39,039 bases of DNA from Eubacterium sp. UBA4343 (lineage in GTDB: Bacteria; Bacillota; Clostridia; Lachnospirales; Lachnospiraceae). Below the pieces are notes generated by a model. The model saw only the letters and a list, made by a program, of their open reading frames with translations. It was not told where the DNA came from and ran no database searches. Of this stretch, positions 24,673 to 32,031 are shown piece after piece. A program made the position numbers and the translations under genes. How positions within the stretch are numbered: position 1 is the first letter of the stretch; each line of letters begins with the position of its first letter. The DNA is taken from assembly GCA_002394235.1 (NCBI GenBank), contig DGTF01000060.1, positions 1 through 39,039 of the forward strand. Direction: 5' to 3'.

Positions 24673-25806
24673 ATGGAGAAGGTACAGAGCGAGGAAAAAT
24701 ATTATCTCCACCTGGAGGGTCTGTCGGTCGGGTATAACGGGAAACCTGTGATCCGCGATATTGAGATCGGAATCCGGCGCGGTGAAATTGTTACACTGAT
24801 CGGACCGAACGGCGCGGGAAAATCCACAATCTTGAAAAGCATCACGAGACAGCTTTCTCTTGTGGAGGGAGAGGTCGTTTTTGATCTGAAGAATTTGTCG
24901 GATTATTCGTTCCGAGAATTGTCTTCGCGTATGGCTGTTGTCCTGACGGACCGTCTGCATCCGGAGCTTATGACCTGTCACGATGTGGTCGCGACCGGAA
25001 GATATCCTTATACGGGGCGGTTGGGACGACTGACGGAAGAGGATGAGCGGAAGGTCGATGATGCGATGAAGGCGGTTCAGGCACAGGAGATTGGAAACCG
25101 CGACTTTAACGCGATCAGTGACGGGCAGAAGCAGCGGGTACTGCTCGCAAGGGCGATCTGCCAGGAACCGGATATCATCATCCTGGATGAACCGACGAGC
25201 TTTCTGGATATTAAGCATAAGCTGAAGCTTCTGTCGATTCTCCGGGATATGGCAAAGCAGAAGAATATAACAGTTGTGATGTCTCTGCATGAGATCGATC
25301 TGGCGATGAAGATTTCTGACCGGATTATCTGTGTTCACGGGGATAAGATCTTCCGGAGCGGAACGCCGGAGAGTATTTTTCACGAGGATACGATTCGTGA
25401 GCTGTATGAAATCGACAACGGCTTCTTCGATCCGATGTTCGGAAGTATCGAGCTCCCGAATGTCAAGGGAGAGCCGGAGGTGCTGGTATTGTCGTCATGT
25501 GGAACGGGGATACCGGTGTACCGCAGGCTGCAGAAAGAAAAAACGCCTTTTGCGGCGGCAATCCTGTACACGAATGATGTCGACTACCGGTTGGCGCGTC
25601 TTCTTGCTTCGCAGGTAATCACCGAAAAGCCCTTTCATGAGATTTCGGACCGCGCTGTCGCCGAGGCGCTGGAGGCGGTAAGAAACTGCGCAAGGATCAT
25701 CGATGCCGGTGTGACAATCGGTCCGGGAAACCGGAGAATGCAGGAGATTCTCGATGCGGCATATGAAAGTGGAAAATGTGTGAAGTACAGGGCTTCAGAT
25801 ACATAA
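24673..25806 (+). CDS. btuD: ABC ATPase of the cobalamin importer with an extra C-terminal domain
   Basis: A 377-residue protein. Residues 1-260 are a FecE/BtuD-type ATPase with Walker A GPNGAGKST (44-52), signature ISDGQ (148-152, Ser-Asp instead of Ser-Gly), Walker B IIILDEP (168-174) and the switch His in SLHEIDLA. Residues of about 270-377 form an additional domain (VLVLSSCGTGIPVYRRL ... YTNDVDYRLARLLASQ ... CARIIDAGVTIGPGN) absent from a minimal ATPase. Such fusions occur in clostridial corrinoid ATPases, but I cannot name the domain. It starts one base after the permease stop. The coding end (Ala-Ser-Asp-Thr-stop) is the first unit of a 22-bp tandem array. Confidence 0.88.
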   Translation: MEKVQSEEKYYLHLEGLSVGYNGKPVIRDIEIGIRRGEIVTLIGPNGAGKSTILKSITRQLSLVEGEVVFDLKNLSDYSFRELSSRMAVVLTDRLHPELMTCHDVVATGRYPYTGRLGRLTEEDERKVDDAMKAVQAQEIGNRDFNAISDGQKQRVLLARAICQEPDIIILDEPTSFLDIKHKLKLLSILRDMAKQKNITVVMSLHEIDLAMKISDRIICVHGDKIFRSGTPESIFHEDTIRELYEIDNGFFDPMFGSIELPNVKGEPEVLVLSSCGTGIPVYRRLQKEKTPFAAAILYTNDVDYRLARLLASQVITEKPFHEISDRAVAEALEAVRNCARIIDAGVTIGPGNRRMQEILDAAYESGKCVKYRASDT

Positions 25807-25903
25807 GAACATGGTTTCAGATACATAAGGGTATGTCTTCAGATACATGAATGTATGTTTTTAAATACATGACGATAGGGTTTCAGACACAGGAGTGTAT
25901 GGC
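25794..25903 (+). repeat. Five 22-bp tandem repeats beginning at the btuD stop codon
   Basis: Units start at 25794, 25816, 25838, 25860 and 25882, an exact 22-bp period. The consensus starts TTCAGATACAT and continues with a more variable half containing GTATG. Unit 1 is coding and contains the stop codon. The array fills the gap up to the ribosome binding site of the next gene. Confidence 0.92.
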
Positions 25904-25929
25904 TCTTTTTATGACAGGAGGGAAATAAA

Positions 25930-26577
25930 ATGAAACAGAGAACAGCAGCAATCTTATGTGCAGCAGTTATGGGAGCGTCGCTTCTGGCCGGATGCGGGAC
26001 GGGAACGGGGAATTCGGCTTCTGAGTCATCTTCTGCAACGCAGATTCAGTCACAGTCAGGGGCGGAAGAGACTGCAGCCTCGTCCGGCGTTTCCGCTGCA
26101 TCGTCCGCGGCCGTAAGCACATCTTCATCCGATGCTGCCGGACAGTCATCGGAGACCGTCTCCGGGAGTGCTTCGGCATCTTCAACAGCTTCTGCGGGAG
26201 CAGAGGTGCCGGCTGACGGAACCTACACGGCCGAATTCACTTCCGACAGTCCGATGTTTAAGGTGAATGAGGCAAACGACGGCAAGGGAACCTTGACGGT
26301 GAAGGACGGGAAAATGGTCATTCACGTAAGCCTGACCTCCGAAAATATTGTGAACCTGTTTGCCGGAACAAAGGAGGATGCGCAGAAGGACGGCGCAGAG
26401 CTTCTTCAGCCGACCGTAGATACGGTCACATACAGTGACGGAACGACAGAGGATGTGTATGGGTTTGATATTCCTGTTCCGGCACTTGACAAGGAATTTC
26501 CCGTTGCTCTGATTGGCAAAAAGGGAAAATGGTACGATCATATGGTCACCGTTACCAATCCCGTTCCAAAGGCATGA
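25930..26577 (+). CDS. Putative surface lipoprotein of the cobalamin operon
   Basis: A 215-residue protein with a lipoprotein signal (basic start, hydrophobic core, LAGC lipobox with Cys22), a Ser/Ala-rich linker (about 24-95) and one compact domain (about 97-213: DGTYTAEF ... NEANDGKGTLTVKDGKM ... YSDGTTEDVYGFDIPVP ... GKKGKWYDHMVTV). I recognise this as a domain seen in Clostridia near metal or corrinoid transport genes, but cannot name it. It does not resemble BtuF. AGGAGGG precedes the ATG. It is probably the third gene of the riboswitch operon and ends at the terminator at 26711. A role as a corrinoid-capturing or passing protein is inference from context. Confidence 0.72.
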   Translation: MKQRTAAILCAAVMGASLLAGCGTGTGNSASESSSATQIQSQSGAEETAASSGVSAASSAAVSTSSSDAAGQSSETVSGSASASSTASAGAEVPADGTYTAEFTSDSPMFKVNEANDGKGTLTVKDGKMVIHVSLTSENIVNLFAGTKEDAQKDGAELLQPTVDTVTYSDGTTEDVYGFDIPVPALDKEFPVALIGKKGKWYDHMVTVTNPVPKA

Positions 26578-26710
26578 CTTGTGCTTTCGCTCCATTGATG
26601 TCTGGGACATGTTGAATGAACAGGGATTTTTTGCTGAGATGAACCGGAAAGCGGTTTCGGAAAAGGTTGAAAAAGAGATTTAAAAAGAGATTTAAAAAGA
26701 GGAGTAAAAA

Positions 26711-26758
26711 GAGGACCGCCGCACTAAGCATATTGCGTTAGTGCGGCGGTCCTCTTTT
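26711..26758 (+). terminator. Terminator of the cobalamin operon
   Basis: A perfect 17-bp stem, GAGGACCGCCGCACTAA with its complement around a 10-base loop, followed by TTTTA. The preceding 60 bases contain A-rich repeats of AAAAAGAGATTT. The T-tract runs into the 98-bp dispersed element. Confidence 0.95.
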
Positions 26759-26853
26759 ACGCGAACAGTGAGCCGCAGCCGAATGCGAAGTATTCGTGTG
26801 CGGCGAGCGTCGCGATAGCGAGATAAAACTCGCGCAGCGTGTTTTATCTCGTT
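26756..26853 (+). repeat. 98-bp terminator-associated dispersed element, copy 2
   Basis: Same length and 96/98 identical to 148-245. The two differences fall in the second stem, which here is a perfect 11-bp pairing of CGAGATAAAAC with GTTTTATCTCG. As with copy 1, it follows a plus-strand terminator and faces a convergent minus-strand gene (galM). Confidence 0.9.
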
Positions 26854-26927
26854 TTGATAGCGGATGGGGCAGCGGGATAACACCGGAAAACGTATCCTAT
26901 CTCCCGTTGGGCAGTCCGAAGAAAAAA

Positions 26928-27980
26928 TTATTTCCGGAAGCTAAGTTTATAGGTAGTTGTGGACTCATACTTCTGACCGGCCGGGAGAATGGGACTTGCG
27001 AAGCCGTCGATGTTGATGCTGTTCGGGAAATACTGTGTTTCGAGTGCAAATCCGCATCTCCGGTCGTAGATATGTCCGGACTTTGCTGTGTGGCGCGTGA
27101 CATAATTTGCCGTGTAGAGCTGCATGCCGGGAAGATCGGAGTATACATCCAGCTGAAGGCCGGTGACGGAGGAGAAGACCTCTGCCATTTTTCGCGTCTC
27201 GCCCTTGTCCATGGCAAAGACAAAGTTGTGGTCATAACCGTTACCGAAGCGAAGCTGTTCATCATCTGCCTCGATATCGGCACCGATGGACTTTCCGTTC
27301 CGAAAATCAAAGGGCGTTCCGCTTACATCAAGGAGTCTGCCTGTCGGAATGGTTCCGGCGTCAATCTCAGTGATTTTATCTGAGAACAGCTTCAGATTGT
27401 GATCCAGAATATCTCCGTTTCCCTCACCGTTTAGATTAAAATAAGAATGATTTGTCATGTTGCAGAGGGTGTCCTGATCAGAAATCCCTTCATAATGGAT
27501 AGAGAGACAGCCATCCTTGTCAAGCTGATAGGTCACGGTTGCGGAAAAGGCGCCCGGATATCCCTGATCGCCATCAGGAGTGTCAAGTGTCAGAGAAATT
27601 GAAGTGCCGTCCGCAGCGATGCCCTGCGTCTTCCACATTCTTTTATAGTAGAAATCGGGACCGCTGTGCAGGTTGTTCTCACCGTCGTTTTTTGCCAGAT
27701 GGTATGTCGTGCCGTTCAATACAAACTGCGCGCCGCCGATCCGGTTGGCATTCCTCCCGACGGTTGCACCGAAGCAGGCATCGCTCTTCTCATAATCAGA
27801 AGCATGGTCATAACCGAGGACGATATCTACAGGAATGTCATCATCGCCTTTCACGGCAAAGGATACAAGTGCAGCTCCATAATCTGATACAGACGCCGTG
27901 TATCTGCCGGCGTGTATGGTGTACAGCGTCGCCTGCTGTCCCTTAGCTGTTCTGCCGAAATCTTTAACCCAATCGCTCAT
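26928..27980 (-). CDS. galM: Aldose 1-epimerase (mutarotase)
   Basis: Interconverts alpha and beta anomers of glucose and galactose. The 350-residue beta-sandwich enzyme has NRIGG (79-83), the substrate His in NNLHSGPD (His105), the catalytic acid in MTNHSYFNL (His178) and the catalytic base in FALETQYFPN (Glu314). AAAGGTGGG precedes the ATG. It is transcribed alone on the minus strand, convergent with the cobalamin operon and divergent from the alpha-glucan transporter. No strong promoter was identified upstream. The 3' flank contains the 98-bp element. Confidence 0.96.
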   Translation of the reverse strand: MSDWVKDFGRTAKGQQATLYTIHAGRYTASVSDYGAALVSFAVKGDDDIPVDIVLGYDHASDYEKSDACFGATVGRNANRIGGAQFVLNGTTYHLAKNDGENNLHSGPDFYYKRMWKTQGIAADGTSISLTLDTPDGDQGYPGAFSATVTYQLDKDGCLSIHYEGISDQDTLCNMTNHSYFNLNGEGNGDILDHNLKLFSDKITEIDAGTIPTGRLLDVSGTPFDFRNGKSIGADIEADDEQLRFGNGYDHNFVFAMDKGETRKMAEVFSSVTGLQLDVYSDLPGMQLYTANYVTRHTAKSGHIYDRRCGFALETQYFPNSINIDGFASPILPAGQKYESTTTYKLSFRK

Positions 27981-28151
27981 AAATTAACCCACCTTTCAGA
28001 AATACCTGATACTTTTTGCGCCGGATTCATTCCGGTGCCATACTCTGTTATTTTACAGCAGTTTACCTGTGAAAAACAGATGGAATCACGATTATCGCTG
28101 TGCTTTGTGCCGCTTAAGCGTCACTTCATGCTCATACCTGTTGTCGTCGCT

Positions 28152-28199
28152 AATGTTCTTGCCCACTGGTGAGCAAGCTCCCCGTGGGCCAAGAACATT
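28152..28199. other. Near-perfect 15-bp hairpin in the galM/transporter intergenic region
   Basis: AATGTTCTTGCCCAC pairs with GTGGGCCAAGAACATT, one bulged C, with a 17-base loop. There is no T-tract on either strand, so it is not a terminator. It lies between divergent genes. It could be a relic of a mobile repeat or a leader stem of galM. Confidence 0.55.
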
Positions 28200-28278
28200 G
28201 CGACTGGACTTATACAGTAAAGGTGCACAAAAAGAGGTGCCTCGATTTGAGAGTATTAACGAAAAGTTGATTTGCTAT

Positions 28279-28292
28279 TGAAAACGTTTCCA
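28279..28292. promoter_or_regulatory. LacI-family operator 1
   Basis: TGAAAACGTTTCCA, a near-palindrome centred on CG, typical of MalR/CcpA-like LacI proteins. It is 36 bp upstream of operator 2. Confidence 0.7.
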
Positions 28293-28314
28293 ACAGGTGC
28301 TATTCTCTAAACAT

Positions 28315-28328
28315 AGAAAACGTTTCCA
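28315..28328. promoter_or_regulatory. LacI-family operator 2
   Basis: AGAAAACGTTTCCA overlaps the -35 region of the transporter promoter (28323-28328), a position where binding would block RNA polymerase. Confidence 0.72.
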
Positions 28329-28351
28329 GTGAAATCCGAATATGATACAAT
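28323..28351 (+). promoter_or_regulatory. Promoter of the alpha-glucan transporter
   Basis: TTTCCA (28323-28328), 17-base spacer, TACAAT (28346-28351) with TG one base before it (extended -10). The transcript would start close to an ATCCTTTA/TAAAGGAT hairpin (28350-28368). Confidence 0.7.
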
Positions 28352-28402
28352 CCTTTAAAATAAAGGATTTAAAGCAATTTTGATTCATGGAGAGGAAAAG
28401 TT

Positions 28403-28416
28403 CGAAAACGTTATCT
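28403..28416. promoter_or_regulatory. Possible LacI-family operator 3
   Basis: CGAAAACGTTATCT is a less symmetric match to the same motif, about 50 bases downstream of the promoter. It may be a weak site. Confidence 0.45.
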
Positions 28417-28488
28417 AAAGGTAAGAAAAAGCTCGTGGGAAAATAGATTCCCGCGGCTAAAATGTGTAAATCAAAGGAGGATAAACAC

Positions 28489-29970
28489 ATGAAAAAGAAA
28501 GTTCTCAGTCTCGTACTCGGAACAGCAATGGCAGCTTCCATGTTCGCTGCCTGCGGATCTTCAACATCTTCAACAAGCTCTGCTGCTTCTTCCAGCAGTG
28601 CAGCAGACAGCAGCGTTGCATCCGCATCTGCCGGCACCACCGAAGATGTTGCATCAAGCAGCGCAACAGCATCAACCGGATCTGACGGCGGAAAGGTATA
28701 CATGCTGAACTTCAAGCCGGAGACAGATGACGCCTGGCAGGATCTGGCGAAGACCTACACCGAGCAGACCGGAGTTGAGGTGAATGTTCTTACCGCCGCT
28801 GACGGACAGTACGCGACCACACTTCAGTCTGAGATGGCGAAGTCCGAAGCACCGACAATCTTCAACATCGGATCTTCCACAGACGCACAGACATGGGATG
28901 ATTACACATACGACCTGAAGGATAGCGAGCTCTACAAGCATGACAGCGATCACAGCCTGGATGTTGTATACAACGGCAAGGTTGCTGGTATCGCGAACTG
29001 CTACGAGGCATACGGCATCATCGTCAACAAGACAATCCTTGACACATACTGCAGCCTTGACAACGCAAAGATCTCCTCTATCGACGACATCGACAGCTTC
29101 GACAAGCTGAAAGAGGTCGCTGACGATATTCAGAGCCGTCTGGACGAGATCAACAAGGCGGGCGGATATGATCTGACCGGAGCATTCACCTCCGCAGGAC
29201 TGGATGATTCCTCATCCTGGAGATTCTCCGGACACCTTGCGAATATGCCGCTGTACTACGAGTTCGTAGACGACGGACTTGAGGATCCGACAGCAGGAGA
29301 GGCTACCATCAAGGGAACATACCTGGACAACTACAAGAAGGTATGGGATATGTATGTATCTGATTCCGGTGCTGATCCGAAGACACTTGCAGGCGGCACC
29401 TACAATGCTGAGCAGGAGTTCGGTATGGAAGAGGCAGTCTTCTACCAGAACGGCGACTGGGAGTACAGCGCACTGAAGGATGCTGACGGAACAAACGGTT
29501 ATCTCACAGCAGATGATGATCTTACCATGATCCCGATCTACTTCGGCGTTGACGACAAGAATGAGGGCCTCTGCGTAGGTACCGAGAACCACTGGGCAGT
29601 CAACAGCAAGGCATCTGATGCTGACATCAAGGCTTCTCTTGATTTCCTGAACTGGGTAATCACCTCTGACGAGGGACGCGAGGCTCTGAACTCAACAATG
29701 GGTCTTTCCTGCCCGTTTGATACATTTACCGGAGACTACGCACCGACCAACGAGTTCAGCGCTGTAGCACAGAAGCTCAATGATGAGGGCAAGAAGTCCG
29801 TTGCATGGGCATTCAACTCCACACCGAACGTAGATGACTGGAGAGCTGATGTTGTATCTGCGCTTACCGCTTACACAGACGGAACCGGCGACTGGGATGC
29901 AGTTAAGACCGCATTTGTAGACGGATGGGCAAATCAGTGGAAACTTCAGCAGGAATCCGCTTCTGAATAA
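28489..29970 (+). CDS. ABC sugar-binding lipoprotein, probably maltodextrin type
   Basis: A 493-residue family-1 extracellular solute-binding protein. It has a lipoprotein signal with Cys22 (FAAC), a Ser/Ala-rich linker (23-65), then the binding fold: ETDDAWQDLAKTYTEQTGVEV, YEAYGIIVNKTIL, FYQNGDWEYS and WAVNSKASDADIKASLDFLNW. It captures sugar outside the membrane for the two permeases that follow. AAAGGAGG lies eight bases before ATG 28489, which rules out the longer frame from 28462. The maltodextrin assignment is inferred from the adjacent malQ genes and glgP. A terminator at 30074-30121 separates it from the permeases, so it is probably made in excess. Confidence 0.9.
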   Translation: MKKKVLSLVLGTAMAASMFAACGSSTSSTSSAASSSSAADSSVASASAGTTEDVASSSATASTGSDGGKVYMLNFKPETDDAWQDLAKTYTEQTGVEVNVLTAADGQYATTLQSEMAKSEAPTIFNIGSSTDAQTWDDYTYDLKDSELYKHDSDHSLDVVYNGKVAGIANCYEAYGIIVNKTILDTYCSLDNAKISSIDDIDSFDKLKEVADDIQSRLDEINKAGGYDLTGAFTSAGLDDSSSWRFSGHLANMPLYYEFVDDGLEDPTAGEATIKGTYLDNYKKVWDMYVSDSGADPKTLAGGTYNAEQEFGMEEAVFYQNGDWEYSALKDADGTNGYLTADDDLTMIPIYFGVDDKNEGLCVGTENHWAVNSKASDADIKASLDFLNWVITSDEGREALNSTMGLSCPFDTFTGDYAPTNEFSAVAQKLNDEGKKSVAWAFNSTPNVDDWRADVVSALTAYTDGTGDWDAVKTAFVDGWANQWKLQQESASE

Positions 29971-30073
29971 TCCTTCGGGGGATGATTAAAACAGCAAATA
30001 ATCAGGTGGCACGCAGACATATGAAGAATATGCCATCATAAATAAAGTGATGACACCTTAGCAGAAAAATAAA

Positions 30074-30121
30074 GGGGCTGCCGGATGAAAAACAAAAGTG
30101 ATCATCGCGACAGCCCTTTTG
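30074..30121 (+). terminator. Intercistronic terminator after the binding-protein gene
   Basis: GGGCTG-c-CG...CG-a-CAGCCC with an inner GATG/CATC pairing, followed by TTTTG. Such a partial terminator after the binding-protein gene is common in sugar ABC operons and lowers permease expression. Confidence 0.75.
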
Positions 30122-30184
30122 CTCGCCTGAAAAATCAGTGAGTGTGCTTATTGAAACTGTCTTTGTTCTAAAGTGAGGCTTTCT

Positions 30185-31042
30185 ATGTCAAAACCATTAA
30201 AAAAATACTGGCCGCTTTTCGTGCTTCCCACAATGGCGGCATTCGTGATCGGATTTATCGTACCATTCGTATATGGCGTATTTCTTTCCTTCTGTAAATT
30301 CACGACAGTTACGGACTGGAAGCTGGTGGGGCTGCGCAATTACACCAGAATCTTTTTCGTCAGCGGAAAACTGGATACCACATTCATCCATTCGCTGTGG
30401 TACACCTGCCTGTTCACGGTAGTTACGGTACTGATTATCAACGTTGTCGCGTTTTTTATCGCGCTTGCACTCACAAAGGGAATCAGAGGTACCAATATTT
30501 TCCGTACCTCCTTCTTCCTTCCGAATCTGATCGGAGGCATCATCCTTTCCTACATCTGGTTGATGATCTTCAACGCGATTCTCGCAAAATATTCCAAGAC
30601 GATTGTATCCACACAGTGGACAGCGTTCTGGGGCCTGGTCGTTGTCGTTTGCTGGCAGCAGATCGGATATATGATGATCATCTATGTCGCAGGTCTTCAG
30701 AATATTTCGGCGGATCTTCTCGAGGCGGCGAAAATCGACGGAGCCAATAACTGGCAGCTGATGAAGGGTGTCATCATTCCGATGCTTCGTCCGACCATCG
30801 CGACCTGTACCTTCCTGACACTGACGAACGGATTCAAGCTTTTCGATCAGAACTTTGCTTTGACCGGAGGCAATCCCGGCAAGATGTCACAGCTGCTTGC
30901 GCTGAACATTTACGATACCATGTACGGAACCACCGGATGGCAGGGGGTAGGACAGGCAAAGGCAGTTATCTTCTTTATTCTGGTTGCGATCATCGCACTC
31001 GTTCAGAATAAGCTGACAACGCGTAAGGAGGTAGAAGCATAA
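30185..31042 (+). CDS. ABC sugar permease, MalF type
   Basis: A 285-residue inner-membrane permease with about six hydrophobic segments (first at about 10-32) and the ATPase-coupling EAA loop EAAKIDGANNWQL (from residue 180). It probably pairs with the next gene to form the channel. ATG 30185 is preferred over GTG 30173 because GTGAGG lies six bases upstream. Its stop overlaps the start of the next permease (TAATG at 31040-31044). No ATPase gene is present in the cluster. A shared MsmX-type ATPase encoded elsewhere is the usual solution in Firmicutes. Confidence 0.93.
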   Translation: MSKPLKKYWPLFVLPTMAAFVIGFIVPFVYGVFLSFCKFTTVTDWKLVGLRNYTRIFFVSGKLDTTFIHSLWYTCLFTVVTVLIINVVAFFIALALTKGIRGTNIFRTSFFLPNLIGGIILSYIWLMIFNAILAKYSKTIVSTQWTAFWGLVVVVCWQQIGYMMIIYVAGLQNISADLLEAAKIDGANNWQLMKGVIIPMLRPTIATCTFLTLTNGFKLFDQNFALTGGNPGKMSQLLALNIYDTMYGTTGWQGVGQAKAVIFFILVAIIALVQNKLTTRKEVEA

Positions 31043-31974
31043 TGGCACAGGCAAATACAATGAAAGTCAAAAAAACAAAAGAGAATGAAGTGTCTGCCGC
31101 CAGAAAATCGAAGCACGGCACAGCACTGACCGTGTTCTTCTCGGTACTTTCCTTCTTCTGGATTCTGCCGATCCTTATCGTTGTGCTGAACTCGTTTAAG
31201 AGAAAAGCATACATCTTCAAGAATCCTTTCGGAATCAGTAATGTAGAGCTGTCACAGGGCTTTGACAGATGGCGCGCGGGAATCCACAAGACCTTTGTAG
31301 GACTCACCAACTATGCAACGGCAGTCAAGAAGACGGATTTCTTCCGCTGCTTCGGATACTCGGTATTTATTACCGTGGTTTCTGTTGCACTGATCGTGCT
31401 TCTGTGTTCCATGACTGCATGGTACATCATCCGTGTAAAGAACGTGGCGACAAAAACGGTATATCTTCTGTGCATGTTCTCTATGATCGTGCCTTTCCAG
31501 ATGGTTATGTTTACGCTTTCCAAGTTCGCGAACATTCTTCATCTCTCGAACCCGGTCGGTATCTGTATTGTTTATCTGGGATTCGGAGCGGGACTAGCGA
31601 TCTTCATGTTCACCGGATTTGTAAAGCAGATCCCGATTGAGCTGGAGGAAGCGGCAATGATCGACGGCGCCACACCGGTACAGTGCTATTTCCAGGTTAT
31701 CCTCCCGGTTATGAAGCCGACGCTGATCACGGTTTCCATTCTGGACGCGATGTGGATCTGGAACGACTACCTTCTGCCTTCTCTGGTACTGAATGTCAAC
31801 AAGTACAAGACGATCCAGATCGCCGTTCAGTATCTGAAGCAGTCTCACGGTCAGGTTGACTGGGGCGCTATGATGGCGGTTCTCGTTCTTGCAATCATCC
31901 CGATTGTCATCTTCTACATGGCAGTGCAGAAGTATATTATCGAGGGTGTCGTTGCCGGCGCCGTTAAAGGCTGA
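31042..31974 (+). CDS. ABC sugar permease, MalG type
   Basis: A 310-residue permease with a charged N-terminal tail (about 30 residues, Lys-rich), about six hydrophobic segments and the EAA loop EEAAMIDGATPVQCYF (near residue 202). It overlaps the previous gene by one base, which indicates coupling. The C-terminal YIIEGVVAGAVKG is typical of MalG-type permeases. Its substrate is inferred from the neighbouring malQ and glgP genes. Confidence 0.94.
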   Translation: MAQANTMKVKKTKENEVSAARKSKHGTALTVFFSVLSFFWILPILIVVLNSFKRKAYIFKNPFGISNVELSQGFDRWRAGIHKTFVGLTNYATAVKKTDFFRCFGYSVFITVVSVALIVLLCSMTAWYIIRVKNVATKTVYLLCMFSMIVPFQMVMFTLSKFANILHLSNPVGICIVYLGFGAGLAIFMFTGFVKQIPIELEEAAMIDGATPVQCYFQVILPVMKPTLITVSILDAMWIWNDYLLPSLVLNVNKYKTIQIAVQYLKQSHGQVDWGAMMAVLVLAIIPIVIFYMAVQKYIIEGVVAGAVKG

Positions 31975-31993
31975 TGAATAAATCTAAAGAATG

Positions 31994-32012
31994 GGCCCGG
32001 TTGTCCCGGGCC
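31994..32012 (+). other. GC-rich hairpin before the first malQ
   Basis: GGCCCGG/CCGGGCC with a five-base loop lies between the MalG-type gene and the ribosome binding site of malQ. There is no T-tract, so it is more likely an mRNA processing or stabilising stem than a terminator. Confidence 0.5.
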
Positions 32013-32031
32013 TGAGGAAAGGAAGAAAATA

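Noticed and set aside
25794..25903. Possible CRISPR array in the 22-bp repeats
   Set aside because: The units are directly adjacent, diverged and without spacers, and no cas genes are present.
26640..26710. A-rich AAAAAGAGATTT repeats before the cobalamin operon terminator
   Set aside because: Short low-complexity repeat next to a terminator. Too little sequence to separate it from simple slippage.
28193..28212. Shared ACATTGCGACTGnACTT with 36560-36577
   Set aside because: A 17-base match with one mismatch is expected by chance several times in a window of this size. The flanks do not match.
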